Made by a program: the position numbers and the translations under genes. Below are positions 42,601 to 60,555 of a stretch of 64,000 nt of DNA, piece by piece. The notes beneath the pieces were generated by a model. That model was not told where the DNA came from. It ran no database searches and saw nothing but the letters and a program-made list of their open reading frames with translations. This DNA is from Montifringilla adamsi (Eukaryota; Chordata; Aves; Passeriformes; Passeridae): assembly GCA_017590115.1 (NCBI GenBank), contig JAGGNK010008337.1, positions 3,835,609 to 3,899,608 of the forward strand, read 5' to 3'. Numbering within the stretch: the first letter of the stretch is position 1; each line of letters starts with the position of its first letter.

Positions 42601-43766
42601 CTGGAATAATTTGTGTAACCTTGAGGAAGTACTAAAATGGAGACCTTTAGGAGACATTCCATATTGTTGGTTGCCACATGGCTCACTGTGCTTTTTCAGC
42701 TGACACATCTTTTACTCTTGACAGTGCTTGAATGCTGCTGTTTCACTGGTCCAAATAACCACTTCATTTATTATATGGACTTTTACAAACCAGTAAAGTC
42801 TACATGAATCATGAAAATAAAAAATAAAGGGTAGAAGCAGCGTGTCCTTGCTGAACTACACAGGTCCAGAGCTGCTGCCTTCTTCACTCCCCATGAATGT
42901 TACAAAAACAGTGCAAATATGCCCAAAATTTTATAGCAGAAATGAGGAATAGAACTAAGACTATTTGTTATTCACAGGCTTCACAGAACTGTTCATCTTT
43001 TAAGACAGCCTAGCTCAAGATAGCAGCTTTCCCATTCACAATCAATACATTTGCACACACTTCTATGCTGCATACCAAATGCTCATGGACACAGATTACA
43101 ATCCTGACCCTCCTCTGTGTGCCTTGCAGAATTAAAAACACTTAAAAAATAAATTTACAAGTCCACTAAATAAGCACAGAGTAATATCATTAATGCCTAT
43201 TTTTCTAAAGGCAATTTTAGTTTATGCCCTTCACCCCCCATGTTATACTTGTATAACTCATTCCCTCTCAAACAGATTATTGTACTGCTTTCTGCAATAA
43301 GCAAAATTCAAAGCTATGTTTCAGTCCTAGCTGATTCTCTTCACAGAGACCACCCTTGAACCAGCGAAGAAGCCCAGGCAGACAAGATTTACATCAAGAT
43401 CATGACTTGAAGATAATTCTCAGTGCTCCCTCAGTAACTATATATCTCTGCACATGACAATATGACCCAAGATAAGCTGTGCTTCAGTTTACTAATTAAG
43501 ACATAACTTACTAGCTCAGAAGCCAATGAATTTTCATTGCCAGTCATTTTCTCATGTACACAAGGCTTTAATATACCTCATTAAATACCCTGTAATTTGG
43601 AATGCCTTGCTGTCCCTTACTCCTGTCAACATCCCTGCACTTTGTGTGCATGGCAGTACAAAATCTGAACCCCACACTACACTGCCTGCCATGCTCTTCC
43701 CTAACTCTTAACCCATTCAGCTCCAACCCCTACACAGCTCTCCATTGTTAAGTTCATAATAAAATT

Positions 43767-43785
43767 TTAAAATAAATAAATAAAC
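43767..43785. repeat. AAAT short tandem repeat
   Basis: Roughly four units of AAAT/AATA occur within an A/T-rich patch after cataataaaatttt. It is a small low-complexity repeat without further structure. Confidence 0.85.
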
Positions 43786-44344
43786 ATTAATAGGTGAACA
43801 GAAGAGACAGGACATTCTGACTAGCAAGCATAATATACACTACAAGGTTGAATGTCTTAAACAAGCAGCACTTACCAAAAATTATTGTGATATACTGACT
43901 GTATTGTAAGTGCTATAGTTTGGAGGATTTTGCCATTTAATCACTAATATTTCTAAGCCCATATCTTACTGTTCTAAACTCACAACACTAACTCCAAAAG
44001 CTGTGTGAAGAACTGATGCACAAGGTCCTGAGCTCAGGTTAAAGGCACTTTCTCTATACAAGGACTCAGAAAAGGCTTTAATGTGAGGATTTGCCATTCT
44101 GGCACTAAAAAAATAACACACAAATGTGCCCACTTATTTCAGGCAGACAACACCAACAGCCTTGCAAACTCCTGAGGAGCTTTCTGAGGTAAAGGCAAGT
44201 GGCTCACACCTTGACCCAAACTCCATGAAAAAGAAATAAGCTTCTTTACTGTTTCCTGTATGCACCAAAACAAACTCCCACTCACCACTCAGAAAATACC
44301 TTGTTTCTCAGAAATACCCAACGAAATAAGGAAAACAGAAGAAA

Positions 44345-44720
44345 GATTAACATGTCGGCTCCATCGCAGGTGTACCACTCCCACAGTCAGGGGGTGCGAG
44401 GAGGCGCTGGGGCTTGCAGGGTGTCTGTGGGGACACGATGGGTCCCGGCGCTGTGACCGACCAGCCGCCCTTCCCTCCCGGAGCCCCGGGCTCAGGTGCC
44501 AGGGATGTTCCAGGGACACTCCAAACACGAGAGATGGCCACACGACCCCAACCACGGAGCCAGCACGGCTCCTCCTCTCCGTCCCGCCCGGGAGAGACGG
44601 GCACTGCTCACGGGGCTGCAGGGAGTCACTGCACGGGGCTTTGCTGTGGGAACTACGGGACCGGTTCCCAAATCCCTGGCAGCACCGACCAACAGGCACC
44701 TTGCTCCTAGAGAGACGAGG
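44345..44720. promoter_or_regulatory. CpG-rich intronic patch, candidate CpG island
   Basis: This segment of about 375 bp has roughly two dozen CpGs by hand count and is strongly GC-rich, with sharp AT-rich flanks. CpG-bearing words include ggtcccggcgctgtgaccga, cgtcccgcccgggagagacg and ctacgggaccggttccc. In minus orientation it lies inside CCDC85A intron 2, about 5 kb downstream of exon 2. It could be an alternative or lncRNA promoter, or an orphan island. Overlapping open frames of about 100-160 codons in several frames reflect the base composition and show no recognisable domain. Confidence 0.5.
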
Positions 44721-47700
44721 TACACTGGAGATGGCTTAAAGGGAATGTCTCTATTCCCTACTCTGCCTCTCGCTTCCATCAAAGAACGGCTGAATTAGCA
44801 TTAAGTCCTCACTGCAAAACAGAGCCGCCTGTGTAGCAGGACATGCAGCCCCAGGGAGAAAGGAAAAGCCAATAAAACTTGGAAGCAGTGACTCCCCAGA
44901 AGGTGCTGGGGCGTTCTCAGTCTTGCAGCAGGAGGGGCTGTGCAGCCAAGTTCCTCTGCACATCCCACTGCAGGCAGCAGTGTCACAGCACCCAAGAGCA
45001 AGCCCTGTCCCCAGCACCTTGGATCAGCCTCTGAGCTGGGCAGGAATCAGTGCTGAACATCCAGACAACCTGTGAAACCAGGCCACTCTCCATCAGGAGA
45101 GGCATCACTCTGCCATTAACATACCCAGGGTTTTGCTGGAAGGATGATCCACTGCGCACTAAAACATTCACATCAAAAGGAGTTATGTCAGAGAAGTTAA
45201 GGATATGGAATTGCAAACCTCTCCCACAAGTCCTACAACATGGGTTTCTAGTAGGTTCATTGTTTTGATACTACAAAACACATTTTCAACATGATAAATC
45301 ACTCCCCAAAAAAACAAGCTGGGTAATAAATGCAGTATGCTGTAGTCACATCCATATTCACAACTCATGCCCCAGTTTTCTTACAGTGTGCAACAGCCAG
45401 AACCAATTTACAAGTTTGACATCAAACCTACAAAGTTTAAATGAAATACTCCGATTGACAAAGCTTCAAAAATTCTACTGATCCTTGTAGCCTCTGAAAA
45501 GTAAGAAATGCTGGCCCAGGCTCCCAGCTGTGCAGTCCTGGATGCCACCAGGACACGTCAAATCACACACAGAGTGCTGTGCAGTGCCATTAATGACAGG
45601 CAGATTATTTGTGTTTCAACTTTAAGAAACACAAAGTGTAAGAAAACATACATGGAAACATGACATCATCCCACTCTTCAGCCAGCAAAGGGAAAATGTT
45701 TGTACAGAGAGGGTATCAGTTAACTCAGTAATATGGTTATGAGTTTTTTCCCTCTGGAGTCACGCTGTAGTTTCCCCTTTTTACTCAGTGCAGTGTTTTC
45801 TAACTTAATTTTCCTTCTCACAAGTGCATTTATAAGAGAAAATGTCCAAAATTTATGCTGAGTCTCTGTTTAGCCTAAAAACACCTTTGCTCAAGGAGAG
45901 GTGATGCTGCATTTGTTCTGTAAGAGCCCTCACAGCTCCAGCAGTACAGGAGGTGTTAGTCAGCAGTTTGACTTCTCTTCATTAATAACCTCAGCAGGAA
46001 GCAAGCAGCACACATGAAAGCTTTGGATACCTTCCTTTCACACAAAAGTCAAAGCTCAGTGTAAAACAAAGGACTTCTTAAAATAGAAAGTTGAAAATAA
46101 ATCACTTAGATTAAAAAACCAACACTTAGACTGCAAATGCTGAAAGCAGATCAATTTATAGAGGCACTTACACCCCAGATATGTGTGTCAGAGCTAGAGT
46201 GTCAAGTATTCTTCTAGGGTGTATTAATGCTCTCTTCTCAAAATGTTTTTACTGCTGGTATTTTCTCATCTAATTTCAGCAATCTTTCTATCCCAAATAC
46301 TTCTGTTCTCATTACCCAGAACATTTAGGTGTGATTACAGCAAAAGGTTGTTATCATGTTTTATTTGGTTAAAACCTCTAGAACTAAATACACGTGTTTT
46401 CAATTAACAAGCATCAGGCCAAATTTAGCTCTCCCATCCCATTTTCTGTCACTCCAAAGTCTAAGGACACTCATTTCAGAAAAATATGTAGGAGAACCAT
46501 GAAGCAGAGGGTATTTTTAAAGCCTTATAAATCTTATAAATGAAAGCTGACATGTCATACAAGAAAAAATACCAAGATCAAACCTTTGAGCATAGAAGAT
46601 GAGAAGAATTACGAAAGGAAATGTTATCACCTCATCCTTTATTCCTTCAGCTGTGCCTGTGAGCGAGAGGCTGAGGTAACTTCCCCCATAGCTTAAAACA
46701 TGCATGAAGGCCAATGATTAATGCATAAACACATCCTGCAAAGCAGCTCCAGCTGCACAGCACATTTCTGATGGCATTGGAATGTTGTACTGCAACTGCT
46801 CTGACTGCAGCTCCACTCTGTCAGGAACCTGCAAACCCTCTGATCCATCCCACATGTCTTTAGCTACAGCCCCAGCTCTGGGAGAGGTAACACCACCCTG
46901 TGGAATGCACTGCTTCCCTGTGGTCACCAGGTGCTGACAGGATTGCAAATCCAGATAAATGGGAACTGCTAGAAGCTCCCATTTCTGCAGGAATAGCCAG
47001 GCTGTTCCCAAACATGCTTCCAATGAGGAACAGCAGTACCAGGTAGAGTACAGCACTTTTAGAATGAGGTTTGACATGCAGAGGAATAGCTTCTCCTCTC
47101 AGACATGATTCAGAGCCTAGTTCAGACCAAGGAAGGTGGGACAGGCTCCTACTGACTGGTAAATTCTGACTACGTAGTTAAAATATTTTATTTTACTCCT
47201 TTAAATATCAAAACCTGTATGTTTGTCTCTGCCATTCATCATTTAGGGGCACCAGCACTTCACTCTTGCTGCTCACATGACAGCCCACAAGAGCTGCAAT
47301 AAGTTTAGAACTTACGCAAACTTACGACACAGATGTGCAAACATCTGCCAGCTAGAGATACTACAAAATTTAAAACAAACTGTGATATAATACTGTATGT
47401 ACTGCATGGCTTTGGGATCACAACCAAATATTGTCATTTTGTATTGATCATCAGAGTTTGGGGCCAGGTTTCCAGGCCATTTCCTAACTCCCACTGCCAC
47501 AATTTCAGCATCCCTTACAACAAGATCAGGATTTTTATTTCCTACACTCAGCTGGCAGGGTCAGGTACACACAGAACATCAAAATTCAGATTTGCACATT
47601 ATTTTCACAACAATAACAATTTATAATGACCAGCACTTCTAGTACTTCCTTATTAACTGTTCCCCACAACTTTACAGTAGCTGACAAAATCAGAACACAA

Positions 47701-47871
47701 AGTACCCAGAAAGATTCAGCCTTGCTGTGAAGACCAAGTATTTCCCTGAAGTTTAAAGCCTCTTCTTCACAGCAGAGCTGTCAAGAGTCTTACCAAGTTT
47801 GATCAAGGTCAGACAGATGTCAGAATTAAACCTCAAGCTTGCATCAAATTATATAAATATGAAAGAAGAGA

Positions 47872-47908
47872 GGTTTGACAACTTTCTGGTGAGAAAAGTT
47901 GTCAAACC
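47872..47908. repeat. Perfect inverted repeat (14-bp stem, 9-nt loop)
   Basis: The arm ggtttgacaacttt (47872-47885) is exactly complementary to aaagttgtcaaacc (47895-47908), with the loop ctggtgaga. It is the longest perfect hairpin I noticed in the intron. At 37 nt in total it is shorter than a microRNA precursor. It could be a MITE-like remnant, a dimeric binding site or chance. Confidence 0.92.
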
Positions 47909-49683
47909 AAAGAGGACTTCTCTGAAAAAGTGATTCCATAAAGCACAGGGCAGGCAAAGCTCTGATTAAAGTCAATAAAGAGCCTCCCAGAGCACCAGCT
48001 GCCCTCTCCAGCACCCTGTGGCCCAAGTCCAATCTTTTGACAGCTGAAATATGCTGCACAATGGATGCCAGTCAACTCAGGAATAAAGTAACAACTGCTT
48101 TCACTGCACTGTTAGGAATATGGTTCTTAACAAGGCTACTTGGGGAAAAAAAAACTAAAACAGAAAGCCTCCAGTGCTGGTAGCAGAAAACCCATTTCTT
48201 CCTTCCCCTGTGAGGGAATTTTAAAAATACGTACTTAAAACCTTGGCTCACCTTCCTACATAAATTGTGGTGGACTGATGAACATCATGGATGCAAGAAA
48301 CAAGTCATTTTTAGGAAGTCTGGTTCCATACTTGGTGCTACTTACAGAAGGTCAATAGTAAACACAAAAAACTGAATGGAGAAAAATGAAGCATTTAATG
48401 GAAGTTGTGTAAGACCAACTTGAATAACTTCTGTATTGGCCATCTTCACATATTTGTCCCACACTCACATTTTAATCATTTCCAAGTCTTTAAAAAGAGA
48501 GGTCTCTACACTTACCATGTTGGGGTTGGTCAGCCCTGTCAAAAATACACATTTCACTGAAAACAATGTGGATTTGCCCCTGCAGAGAGGGGATAACTGA
48601 AGGCACTGTGCAAGTTAATCCCAACAGGTAACTGGACCAGTGTGGCAAAGGTTGAGGACAGCACCCATCTTACAAGCAGATCCAACAAGTGGTCACTTCC
48701 ACTGATGCCAACACAGCTTCTCACAGCTGCTTATGAAATGGAAACACATGAGCTCCATCCAAGTCAATTTGCTAAGGCAAAATCATCACTTTCTGCAGAG
48801 CTCAATTTCAAATCTAAGTGTAAAGGTCTGAGAAAAGGGTTTTCAACCAGGACACTAATTGCCTTCATGAGAACGCCCCAAAGCACATGAAAGAAATAAA
48901 AAGTAGCAGGCTATAGGGATTCTGCTAAGTCTAAAATGAGTTATTTCTACAGCAGAGTAGGATGTCTGAACTCTGTGGCTTTCAAAATAACAAGACTACA
49001 TTGTGACTCTCCTAAGACAAATAATTTATTTTCATCAGTCAGGATACACTGCGCTTAAAAACTAGGCATCTTCATTGGAAAACCTTCTAAAAGGCAGCAA
49101 TAACAACAGCAAAGAAACCCCTTCTTGATCTTCCTAAATTTTTAATGTGTTATGATTAAAAATATGCAAACTCAAGGCTTTGAAAGGATTCATTTCTATT
49201 GAGCCTACTCTTCATCTGGGGTCTCTTCCAAAGTTTACAGATAAGGATAAAAGAAGCCTTCGATCAATAAACAGGAAATTTTAAAATCTTTAAAGCTACA
49301 GACAAAGCAGATTAGGAAGGTGGAAATGAAATTGGAGACACTCACCTCCACTCTGCTGACTCAGATATAAGCAGGACAAGAAACATAATGCAATTCCTCT
49401 CTTATGCAAACACAAATCCACCTAGGGACAAACAGTTTACATCTACCAACCACAGAGCAGGGTCAGGGCTGAGAGCTTCTCCTTGATACCCTACACCAAC
49501 ACTCAAAATGCACTTTCCCTCTACTACTTTAATCTACCCCACACCTGCCGGATGGACAAACATGTACTCCAATGAAATCACCTGCTAAAGGAATAATGGT
49601 AACACCAGACTCATTGCCTTTCATTTCACATCAAACATCATTCCTGCTGCAGAAACAGCTGGAATAACACCCAAACTACCTTA

Positions 49684-53705
<4,022 letters not shown>

Positions 53706-53830
53706 TCAGCGCCAGCTGCGTGCGCCCGGTGCTCGCCGCAGCGCCAGGGATGCGCGCTGGCTGTCACGGTACCCGCCGCCCCCGGGCTGCGGGATGCAGG
53801 GGAGGATGCCAAGTGCCGGTGCCGCGCACC

Positions 53831-53857
53831 ATGGCGGCGGCGGAGGACGGGGAATGA
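53831..53857 (+). other. Nine-codon micro-ORF with strong Kozak context in CpG island
   Basis: On the plus strand, opposite to CCDC85A, gcgcaccATGG begins an eight-residue frame (MAAAEDGE) that ends in TGA. The context is excellent, but the frame is tiny and has no GT donor before the stop. It could be the leader of a divergent promoter transcript or chance in GCG-rich sequence. No protein function is claimed. Confidence 0.3.
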
Positions 53858-53979
53858 GCGGGAGCGGCGGAAGGACGGCGCGGCACGGCGCGGAGCGGAG
53901 CGGGCGCTGCCGGCGCCAGTGGCGGGCGCGAGGCCGCTCGCGGCTTTTCAGCGGGGCGCGCGCCACGTGCGGGCGGGGG

Positions 53980-53997
53980 NNNNNNNNNNNNNNNNNN
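53980..53997. other. Assembly gap (18 N)
   Basis: Eighteen N bases interrupt the most GC-rich part of the island, between gcgggggn and the resuming gcgggcgcc. The true missing length is unknown. Frames that appear to run through this gap on either strand are not reliable. Confidence 0.99.
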
Positions 53998-56900
53998 GCG
54001 GGCGCCCCCTGCCGGCCGATGCCCGCCAGCGCGGCCGGGGCTATCCCGGGGCGGCGGGCGGGACGGACACACCCGAGGGACGGACACGCACCCGCGGCCG
54101 GGACACACCTGCGGCGGCACCCCGGGCCCGCCGGTGACCCCCGCCGAATGGAGGCACAAACGCAGCCGCTCGCGCATCAACGCGATGCCTCCAGCACGCG
54201 GCTGGCGGGAGGTCACACACATTACATCACCGCCCGGGCTCGGCGCTGCTCGCAGGCACGGAGGGGCTCGCACCGAGCCTGCGGGCAGCTCCTTACTCCA
54301 GCTGAAGGTCGCATGCCATGAGCTAAACTCCTCACAGGAATTAGGCTTGGGATGATTATACACCTTCCTAAGAATATTCAGCCGCAGTGTAGCAAGAGAC
54401 TCACTCACATTCCCCAATTTGCTTAGAGATACAAAGACTCTGCATAAATCTGCCTTGCAGATGATTTGAGAATGAAACTTGATAATCCATTCATGCTGCT
54501 CACAAAGAAAGATGAGACGGCAGATCTCAGAGGCAGAGGTGGATGAGCTGAAACTATTAGGTGAGTAATTGGTTGAATCCCTGTTTTTCAATCACAAAGT
54601 TCCCCCTGAACAACCCCCCTGTGGGCAGAGGAGGCTGCCATGCTTAATGGGCCTCTCCTACCTCCAGTTCTGCAATTTTAGAATTATGTAGTATTAAAGA
54701 AGATTTCTAGTTCTTGAGGGGAAAGTTGAAGTAGTTAATGCCAGCACTGGCAGATCACAAGGTTGTAGCTGGCTCTGCACAGGCAGCTGCAGAACCTGTC
54801 CCACATCGCTGTCCCAGCCGGCTCCCTTGGCATTTTCCTGCCAATGCCAGAGGACCAGACCAAGGATTATTTTCTGCTCTTAGTCCTGTCCAAAAGTTGC
54901 TGCTAGAAGGGTTAAATCAAACACTGTTCCTTTGTTCTCACTGCTATTGCTCTCCTCAAACTGCCAGCTGTACTTGACCACAATAAAAGTTCTCCTGCTC
55001 CCATCCATCATGGGCAACACTTGGACTTTTCCCCACTCAAGCCTTCCATGTTTTCCCTTCCCAATTGTGTAATGAAGAAATGTTCTTCCAGCTGATCCAT
55101 TTTCCAGCCTCCCAGGCACATGCCAGACACTCTGATTCCATCCAGGATGGGTCCTGGCATGGGAATCCTGCTTGAGTTGCCCCCACAGGTTCAGCCTGCT
55201 GCTCAGGATCCTCTGTCCCTATTCCAAGGAATACCTGTGCCACAGGAGGGTGGCGTGTTGGCTCAGCTACAGGACGAACCCCAAAGTCCATCACTGTCAA
55301 CAAGAGCTCCAACCAAGCCCAGAGCTTTGCCAGCATGAAATCCCATTTCCTGAGCAGCACCAAGTATTGTGTGAAAATTTTATTTTCTCTGCAAACTCTG
55401 TCACTCTCTTAAATCCTCTGATTTTTTTTTCCACTGCAAACAACAAAGCTTGAGATAAAAGCATCTGACCAGCCACAGCAAAAATACAGTAAGAGGCCAT
55501 GAAAAGGAGCTGTCATCTTTTATGCCCAAATATATTTCATTTTAATGCAACTGAAAAAAAGAGAACAGCTTGGCAGCAATAAATAAAGGCTTTCTTCTTC
55601 TAATTCAGCAGTGTATGCGTTGAGAGGTCACATGATATCAGATTTTTAAAAGTTCAAATTAATATCCATCCATGAAATAAACAGTTAACTGAAAAATGTC
55701 CAAGAACTTTTTAATCCAAAAGCTTCAGGGAAGAGCATCCACTTGCCTCAACATTACCAGTGTTTCTCTGGAGCAGCATTTCACAGCTTTGATCACGAGA
55801 AGCCACGGAAAGCACGGAGCTGAGGTGAACAGCTCCAGGGGACACTGTGTTCGCCACTAACACGAAGCACCTCCACATTTGTGTCTTCAGGAGGCACAGT
55901 GTTATTTTACAGGACCAGGAAGATACAGGAATTCACTGAGCATGGACACTGGAAGTAGTTCAAACTTCAAAGGTCTGGGACAAATGTAGCTCTAATAATG
56001 AAAGCAAAAGTGTATCAAGTGAAACTAATCTGGAACATTTCTATAAGGAGAGGATCTAATTTCACATTCACTCACGCTGGTGTAACAAGATCAAAACCAG
56101 AGTGGGAAGTGCAACATAATTACTCCCATCTCCTGGCAAGTTTAAAACTTTCCTTTCAGACAGCCCACCTCACCGTCCAAATGCCAAGTGCTTCCCTACT
56201 CCTGGGCTTTACTCTCAGTGGTGAGGACCACAACTGCCCCAAAACACACACTCTAATTTTCACATCAAAGCTGCATTTTTGCAATACTCCCCTGAATAAT
56301 TCACATCCACAGCCTGAAATGGAGAGTCTGGGCAAATGAGTTTGGAGACTGCAGTGCTGGGATTGCTGCAGCCTCTATCCAGTGGGGATGGCAGCTCCTG
56401 TCCATCCTTCCAGTTCCTTCACACCAGGTGCCAAATGCCAGCAGCAATGTGGATCCACAGCCAATCAAATCTCCATAGCTGACCATGCTTTGCCAGCTCA
56501 GTAACATTTTCACTGCTGTGTCCTGCTCATGCCTGGATATGCAGATACCAAGAAATTGTTGCTGGAAAATTTCTCTGGCATATGTTCAAGGACTTGCTTT
56601 TTATTGCTGTCTGCAGACCCTCCAGTGCTTTAAATCCCTGACTGCTGGGTGGAGCCTCTAAGGATTATTATAACCAATAATAATTATCTGATGATTTTAA
56701 AAACTCTTGGACATTTCCAATGAGGCCCTAAAGCTGTTCAACAGCTCTCTGCCAAAAATATGTCATAGCCAAGTACTTGCCTAGCAGTCATTTTACACAA
56801 AGATGGCTAAACTGTTTTTGTTCAGACCTTCCAAAAATAGTTTTGAGAGGAGTTCAGACTTGAAAAATGTCATTCCCAAATTGGAAGGAAGTGGAGAGAG

Positions 56901-59900
56901 TTTTAAAAATGAAAAGTTCAAGTAATTTTAGTTACAGTTGCTTCTAGATGTTCTTCCCATCAGTCATGTGTCTGTAGCTGACACCCAACATCAGCTGCTC
57001 TCCAGCACAGCCTGTCCATCCTCTGCTCCCTGGGCAGAGCTCCACACCTTCCCATCCCTAAGCAAGGAGAGAGTTCCCCTTCCTCACCTTCCCATCCTGT
57101 CCCTACAGAGTCTCTCTCCACCATGGCACGCTCCAGCCATGCATCTCCTGCCTACCAGTCTGGCCATTATTCCCTCATTTGTGTCACTGTCATCAGCTCT
57201 CTCCGTCCATCCCTAGGTTAAAGATCTCCCCAGCAGCTTTGCCAGCACATTGGCAAAAATGCTTTTGCCTCATTTGGCCGGGTGGATCCCACCTCAACAT
57301 TTCCTAACAGTCCTTGACACTCAAAGAAGGTCCCATGGTCACAAAAACCAGATCCCTGCTGTCAACGCCAGCTGTGCCAGCACTTAGTGGCCACAGGATC
57401 CATTCACTCCTCCTCCAGCTCTTTCACCATCACAGGATTCACTTTCCAGCCCTGAATGCCACTCTGGTAGGCACTGTACCAGCATAAATTAGATAATGCA
57501 TTTTACAATACAATATAGATCAACTCTTCCTAATGCAGTCTCCAGCAGTGTTCAGAGTGTTGGTGCATATGAAAGTTAATAGTCTGACACCAGGCCATCC
57601 ACACAGTATTTCCTACTTCACTGCATGCCCACTTCCACTGCACAAAGGATATTATGGATAATGCCATCCAGCTAAAGCTGGCCACAAACAAAATCCTTCA
57701 GTACAGACACCTTTGTATTCAAAGCCTTTACAGATAGAATCCTTGTCTTTTGCTCCTGAGCCGACCCCAGGTGAAAGTAAATGGCCAACTCTGAGCAAAC
57801 CAAACCAGGCAACATGCACTTTTCTCATCCCAGAAATACTTCTGAGAGAGAAAGAAGTTAATGTATTTCCAACTAGGAGAAAATGTAAAAGAAATCTAGA
57901 AAAAAGTGTTTTGAAACTAATAGTCTGAAGAGAGGGAGGACACTCAGTTTGAACTAATCACTGAGCTTTTTAAAACTTTAGAAGTTGCAACTTAAACCCC
58001 TTTACTTAATTACTGGTAGTAAATAGTTTCTATTTATTCTGTGAGAAAAGTAGCTACATAAAAAGTTTTTTCTTCTTGAAATTGTTGAGAAGTTTACTTC
58101 CATATTTCAAAATTCAGAAATTCTCACAAAGCAGAGTTTTCTGTGAACTTCTTCCTGCTGCCACCTACACCTTCCTTATAGTCCAGCGACCATGCAAGTG
58201 TGTGGTAAGACGGATCAGCTTTGTGAGTCAATGAAAAAATAATGTTAAAATCCACCACTTATTAATAATAACTGGTTGTCCCATGGATGACTGCACTGAT
58301 CTGGCTCACAGAAGCTGTATGGGATGCAAAGGAGATGGAAGGAACACACAAGGCCAGGGATGGAGATGGAGCAAGTCCATCCCTGCTGAGAGAAGTCTGC
58401 ATTTGGAGCAGACTAAACACACCCTGACTCAGGCAGCCACCAAAGATGTCCTAGAGGAGAGGAGACCAAAGAGAATATCCTGCTTAAGCCTAGGCAGTGC
58501 CTGTGGCCCAGCCCGACTTGCAGCTTGCACTTGGAATCTGTAACAGAATGAAAACTCCTGGAAGGTCTCACGTAGGCACTTTGCCTTTTATTTCAGTTGC
58601 AGACTTGTGTGTGCCTCCTCCAGGGCAAACCCAGGATCGCCAAATCAGGGATTACTCACAGGAGGTGAGTAAGGAAAAGACCTTTTCCTGAGCCAGGAAA
58701 AGATACTGCCACTCAAACTGACGGGAAATTGCTTCTGCAGGTGTTGGCCCATGCTCCTGAACCTGCCTGTTAATCTCAGTGAGGTTCATGTAAATGAACA
58801 TGCTTCATAACTGCCCAAGGTTAAACAAGTGGGCTGATGGCTGATCCTTAGAGACAACATCAAATATGGAAACAGGCACCTTTCCAACTCAGCAGAAAAC
58901 ATTCCTGAGACAATAACTTAAAGGCATCCATAGATGTTAGAGGGAAATCATTAATTATAACATTTTTATGGGGTTGATTTTATCGTGGAGGGCTTGGCAA
59001 CTTTTCTGCAGAGCTGACAGTTTGTTCTGGCTGGGATCCAACAGAGACACATAACCAGAGCATCTGTGGGCTTGTTTTAATTGTGCTCCCATTCTTCATT
59101 TGGTAACACTGGACTTTGCTTCCTGCTCATACTTGATTAGTGAGTTAATAAGGGGCCAGATGCTTCTTTCCGCTATTGTTGATGGAAATAAAGTATCTGG
59201 CCATATGGTGGGGAGTGAGACAAGGTGCATGTCCTACAGAATCATCCTTTGCTTCCCCAGCCCCGGAAGAATGGCAAATACTGGCACAGTATCTACAGAC
59301 ATGACGATGGAGACCTTCTGTCCTCCTCTAAGACATCAATAGAGCTTTAAGCATTTATACCATACTTTGTAAGCACTGGAATGAGATTAAGGCTTTATTG
59401 ATGCTTGTTAATAAAACCATTTTACAAAAAGTGATTACTCACTGCACTGTTTATAAAGCTATGTGTGCTTAAGTAAAACTAATCTATAACAGGACAGACC
59501 TCCAATGGTTTGTAACACTGTTTTTCATTTAGAATCATCTTAATTTAGCAAAAAACATTTAGATCAGTCACCTGTCCACTCACTCTGGCTGACTCATGGT
59601 TATGTGATAGCCTTTTATACCCAGCTCCTTCCTTGGTAGGGCAGGATTTTGTAATTTACAAAAAATCTCCCAAAATTTCAGCTTTTGCCTGCAGTATGGT
59701 GGGCTCTGTTGTGAAATCATTGGTTATTTATTCACCACTCACTTTGTCACAGAGACATCAGTGCTGTGTTGCAGAAGCCAATTTCTCCCTGTCTCTTGCT
59801 GCTTTACTGACAACTTCCACAGCGCAGCTCAGTGGGAAACAATTCCAGGGACTTCCAAATTATCCAAACTTCCCATCCTAAGGTTTTCACATCTTTACTA

Positions 59901-60536
59901 GGATTACCTATTTACAGAGAAGCAAAATTAGATTCTTTTGAAGATTTCTCTGGAGTTGCTTTAAATACTACACTGGTTTAAAAACACAAACAAAACCATT
60001 CATCCAGCTAAGCATGGGTCCTTGAGTACAAAATTGGAAACCAAGTAAGGAAAGCAAACCCTAAAACTAAGGAACACCCACAGGAGACATTTGAGCATCA
60101 GTCCATATCAGTCTCGTGTCCTCACTGCAAGCCCAAGTCCATCTCAGCACCTCCCAAAGCCAGTGGCCAGGCCACAGCATCTGGAGTGCTGCTTTCCACA
60201 ATGCCTCTCCTTGCTGGGGCTCCAGAGCCAGGACAGCAGCTCAGGAGCAGCTCATTCCCTGACAAGTTAACCTGTAATGCTGCCCTGCCAGCCCTAACCC
60301 AGGTTTCATCTGAGGGGTGCCTAGCTCTGCACAGCCCCTGCTGCAAGGAAGAATTCCAAGAAAAAAGCTCTTTAACTTTTAGATAATAAAAGGCAGCAGG
60401 AGTAACACAATCTCTCCAGCAGATGTGGCTGTGATAACACTCATTTCCTTTATACCAGTTGCAGCTCTGATAATTCCCATTTCCTTATCCCTATTCTTTA
60501 AAACTCGGCTTTTTTCCCCCCCATTCCTTTTTAATT

Positions 60537-60555
60537 AAAAAACAAACAAACAAAA
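60537..60555. repeat. AAAC short tandem repeat
   Basis: An A-rich run with about three units of AAAC follows ttttaattaaa, and a cagcaacaacaacaaaac stretch follows about 30 bp further on. It is simple A-rich low-complexity sequence. Confidence 0.8.

Noticed and set aside
44260..44798. Frames of 85-159 codons around 44.3-44.8 kb
   Set aside because: They overlap in several frames on both strands within the CpG-rich patch and show no domain. The patch is reported as possible regulatory DNA instead.
53764..54591. 275-codon minus-strand frame upstream of exon 1
   Set aside because: It runs through the N gap and is Pro/Ala/Arg-rich. It is not in continuity with MSK-initiated CCDC85A, and it shows no domain.
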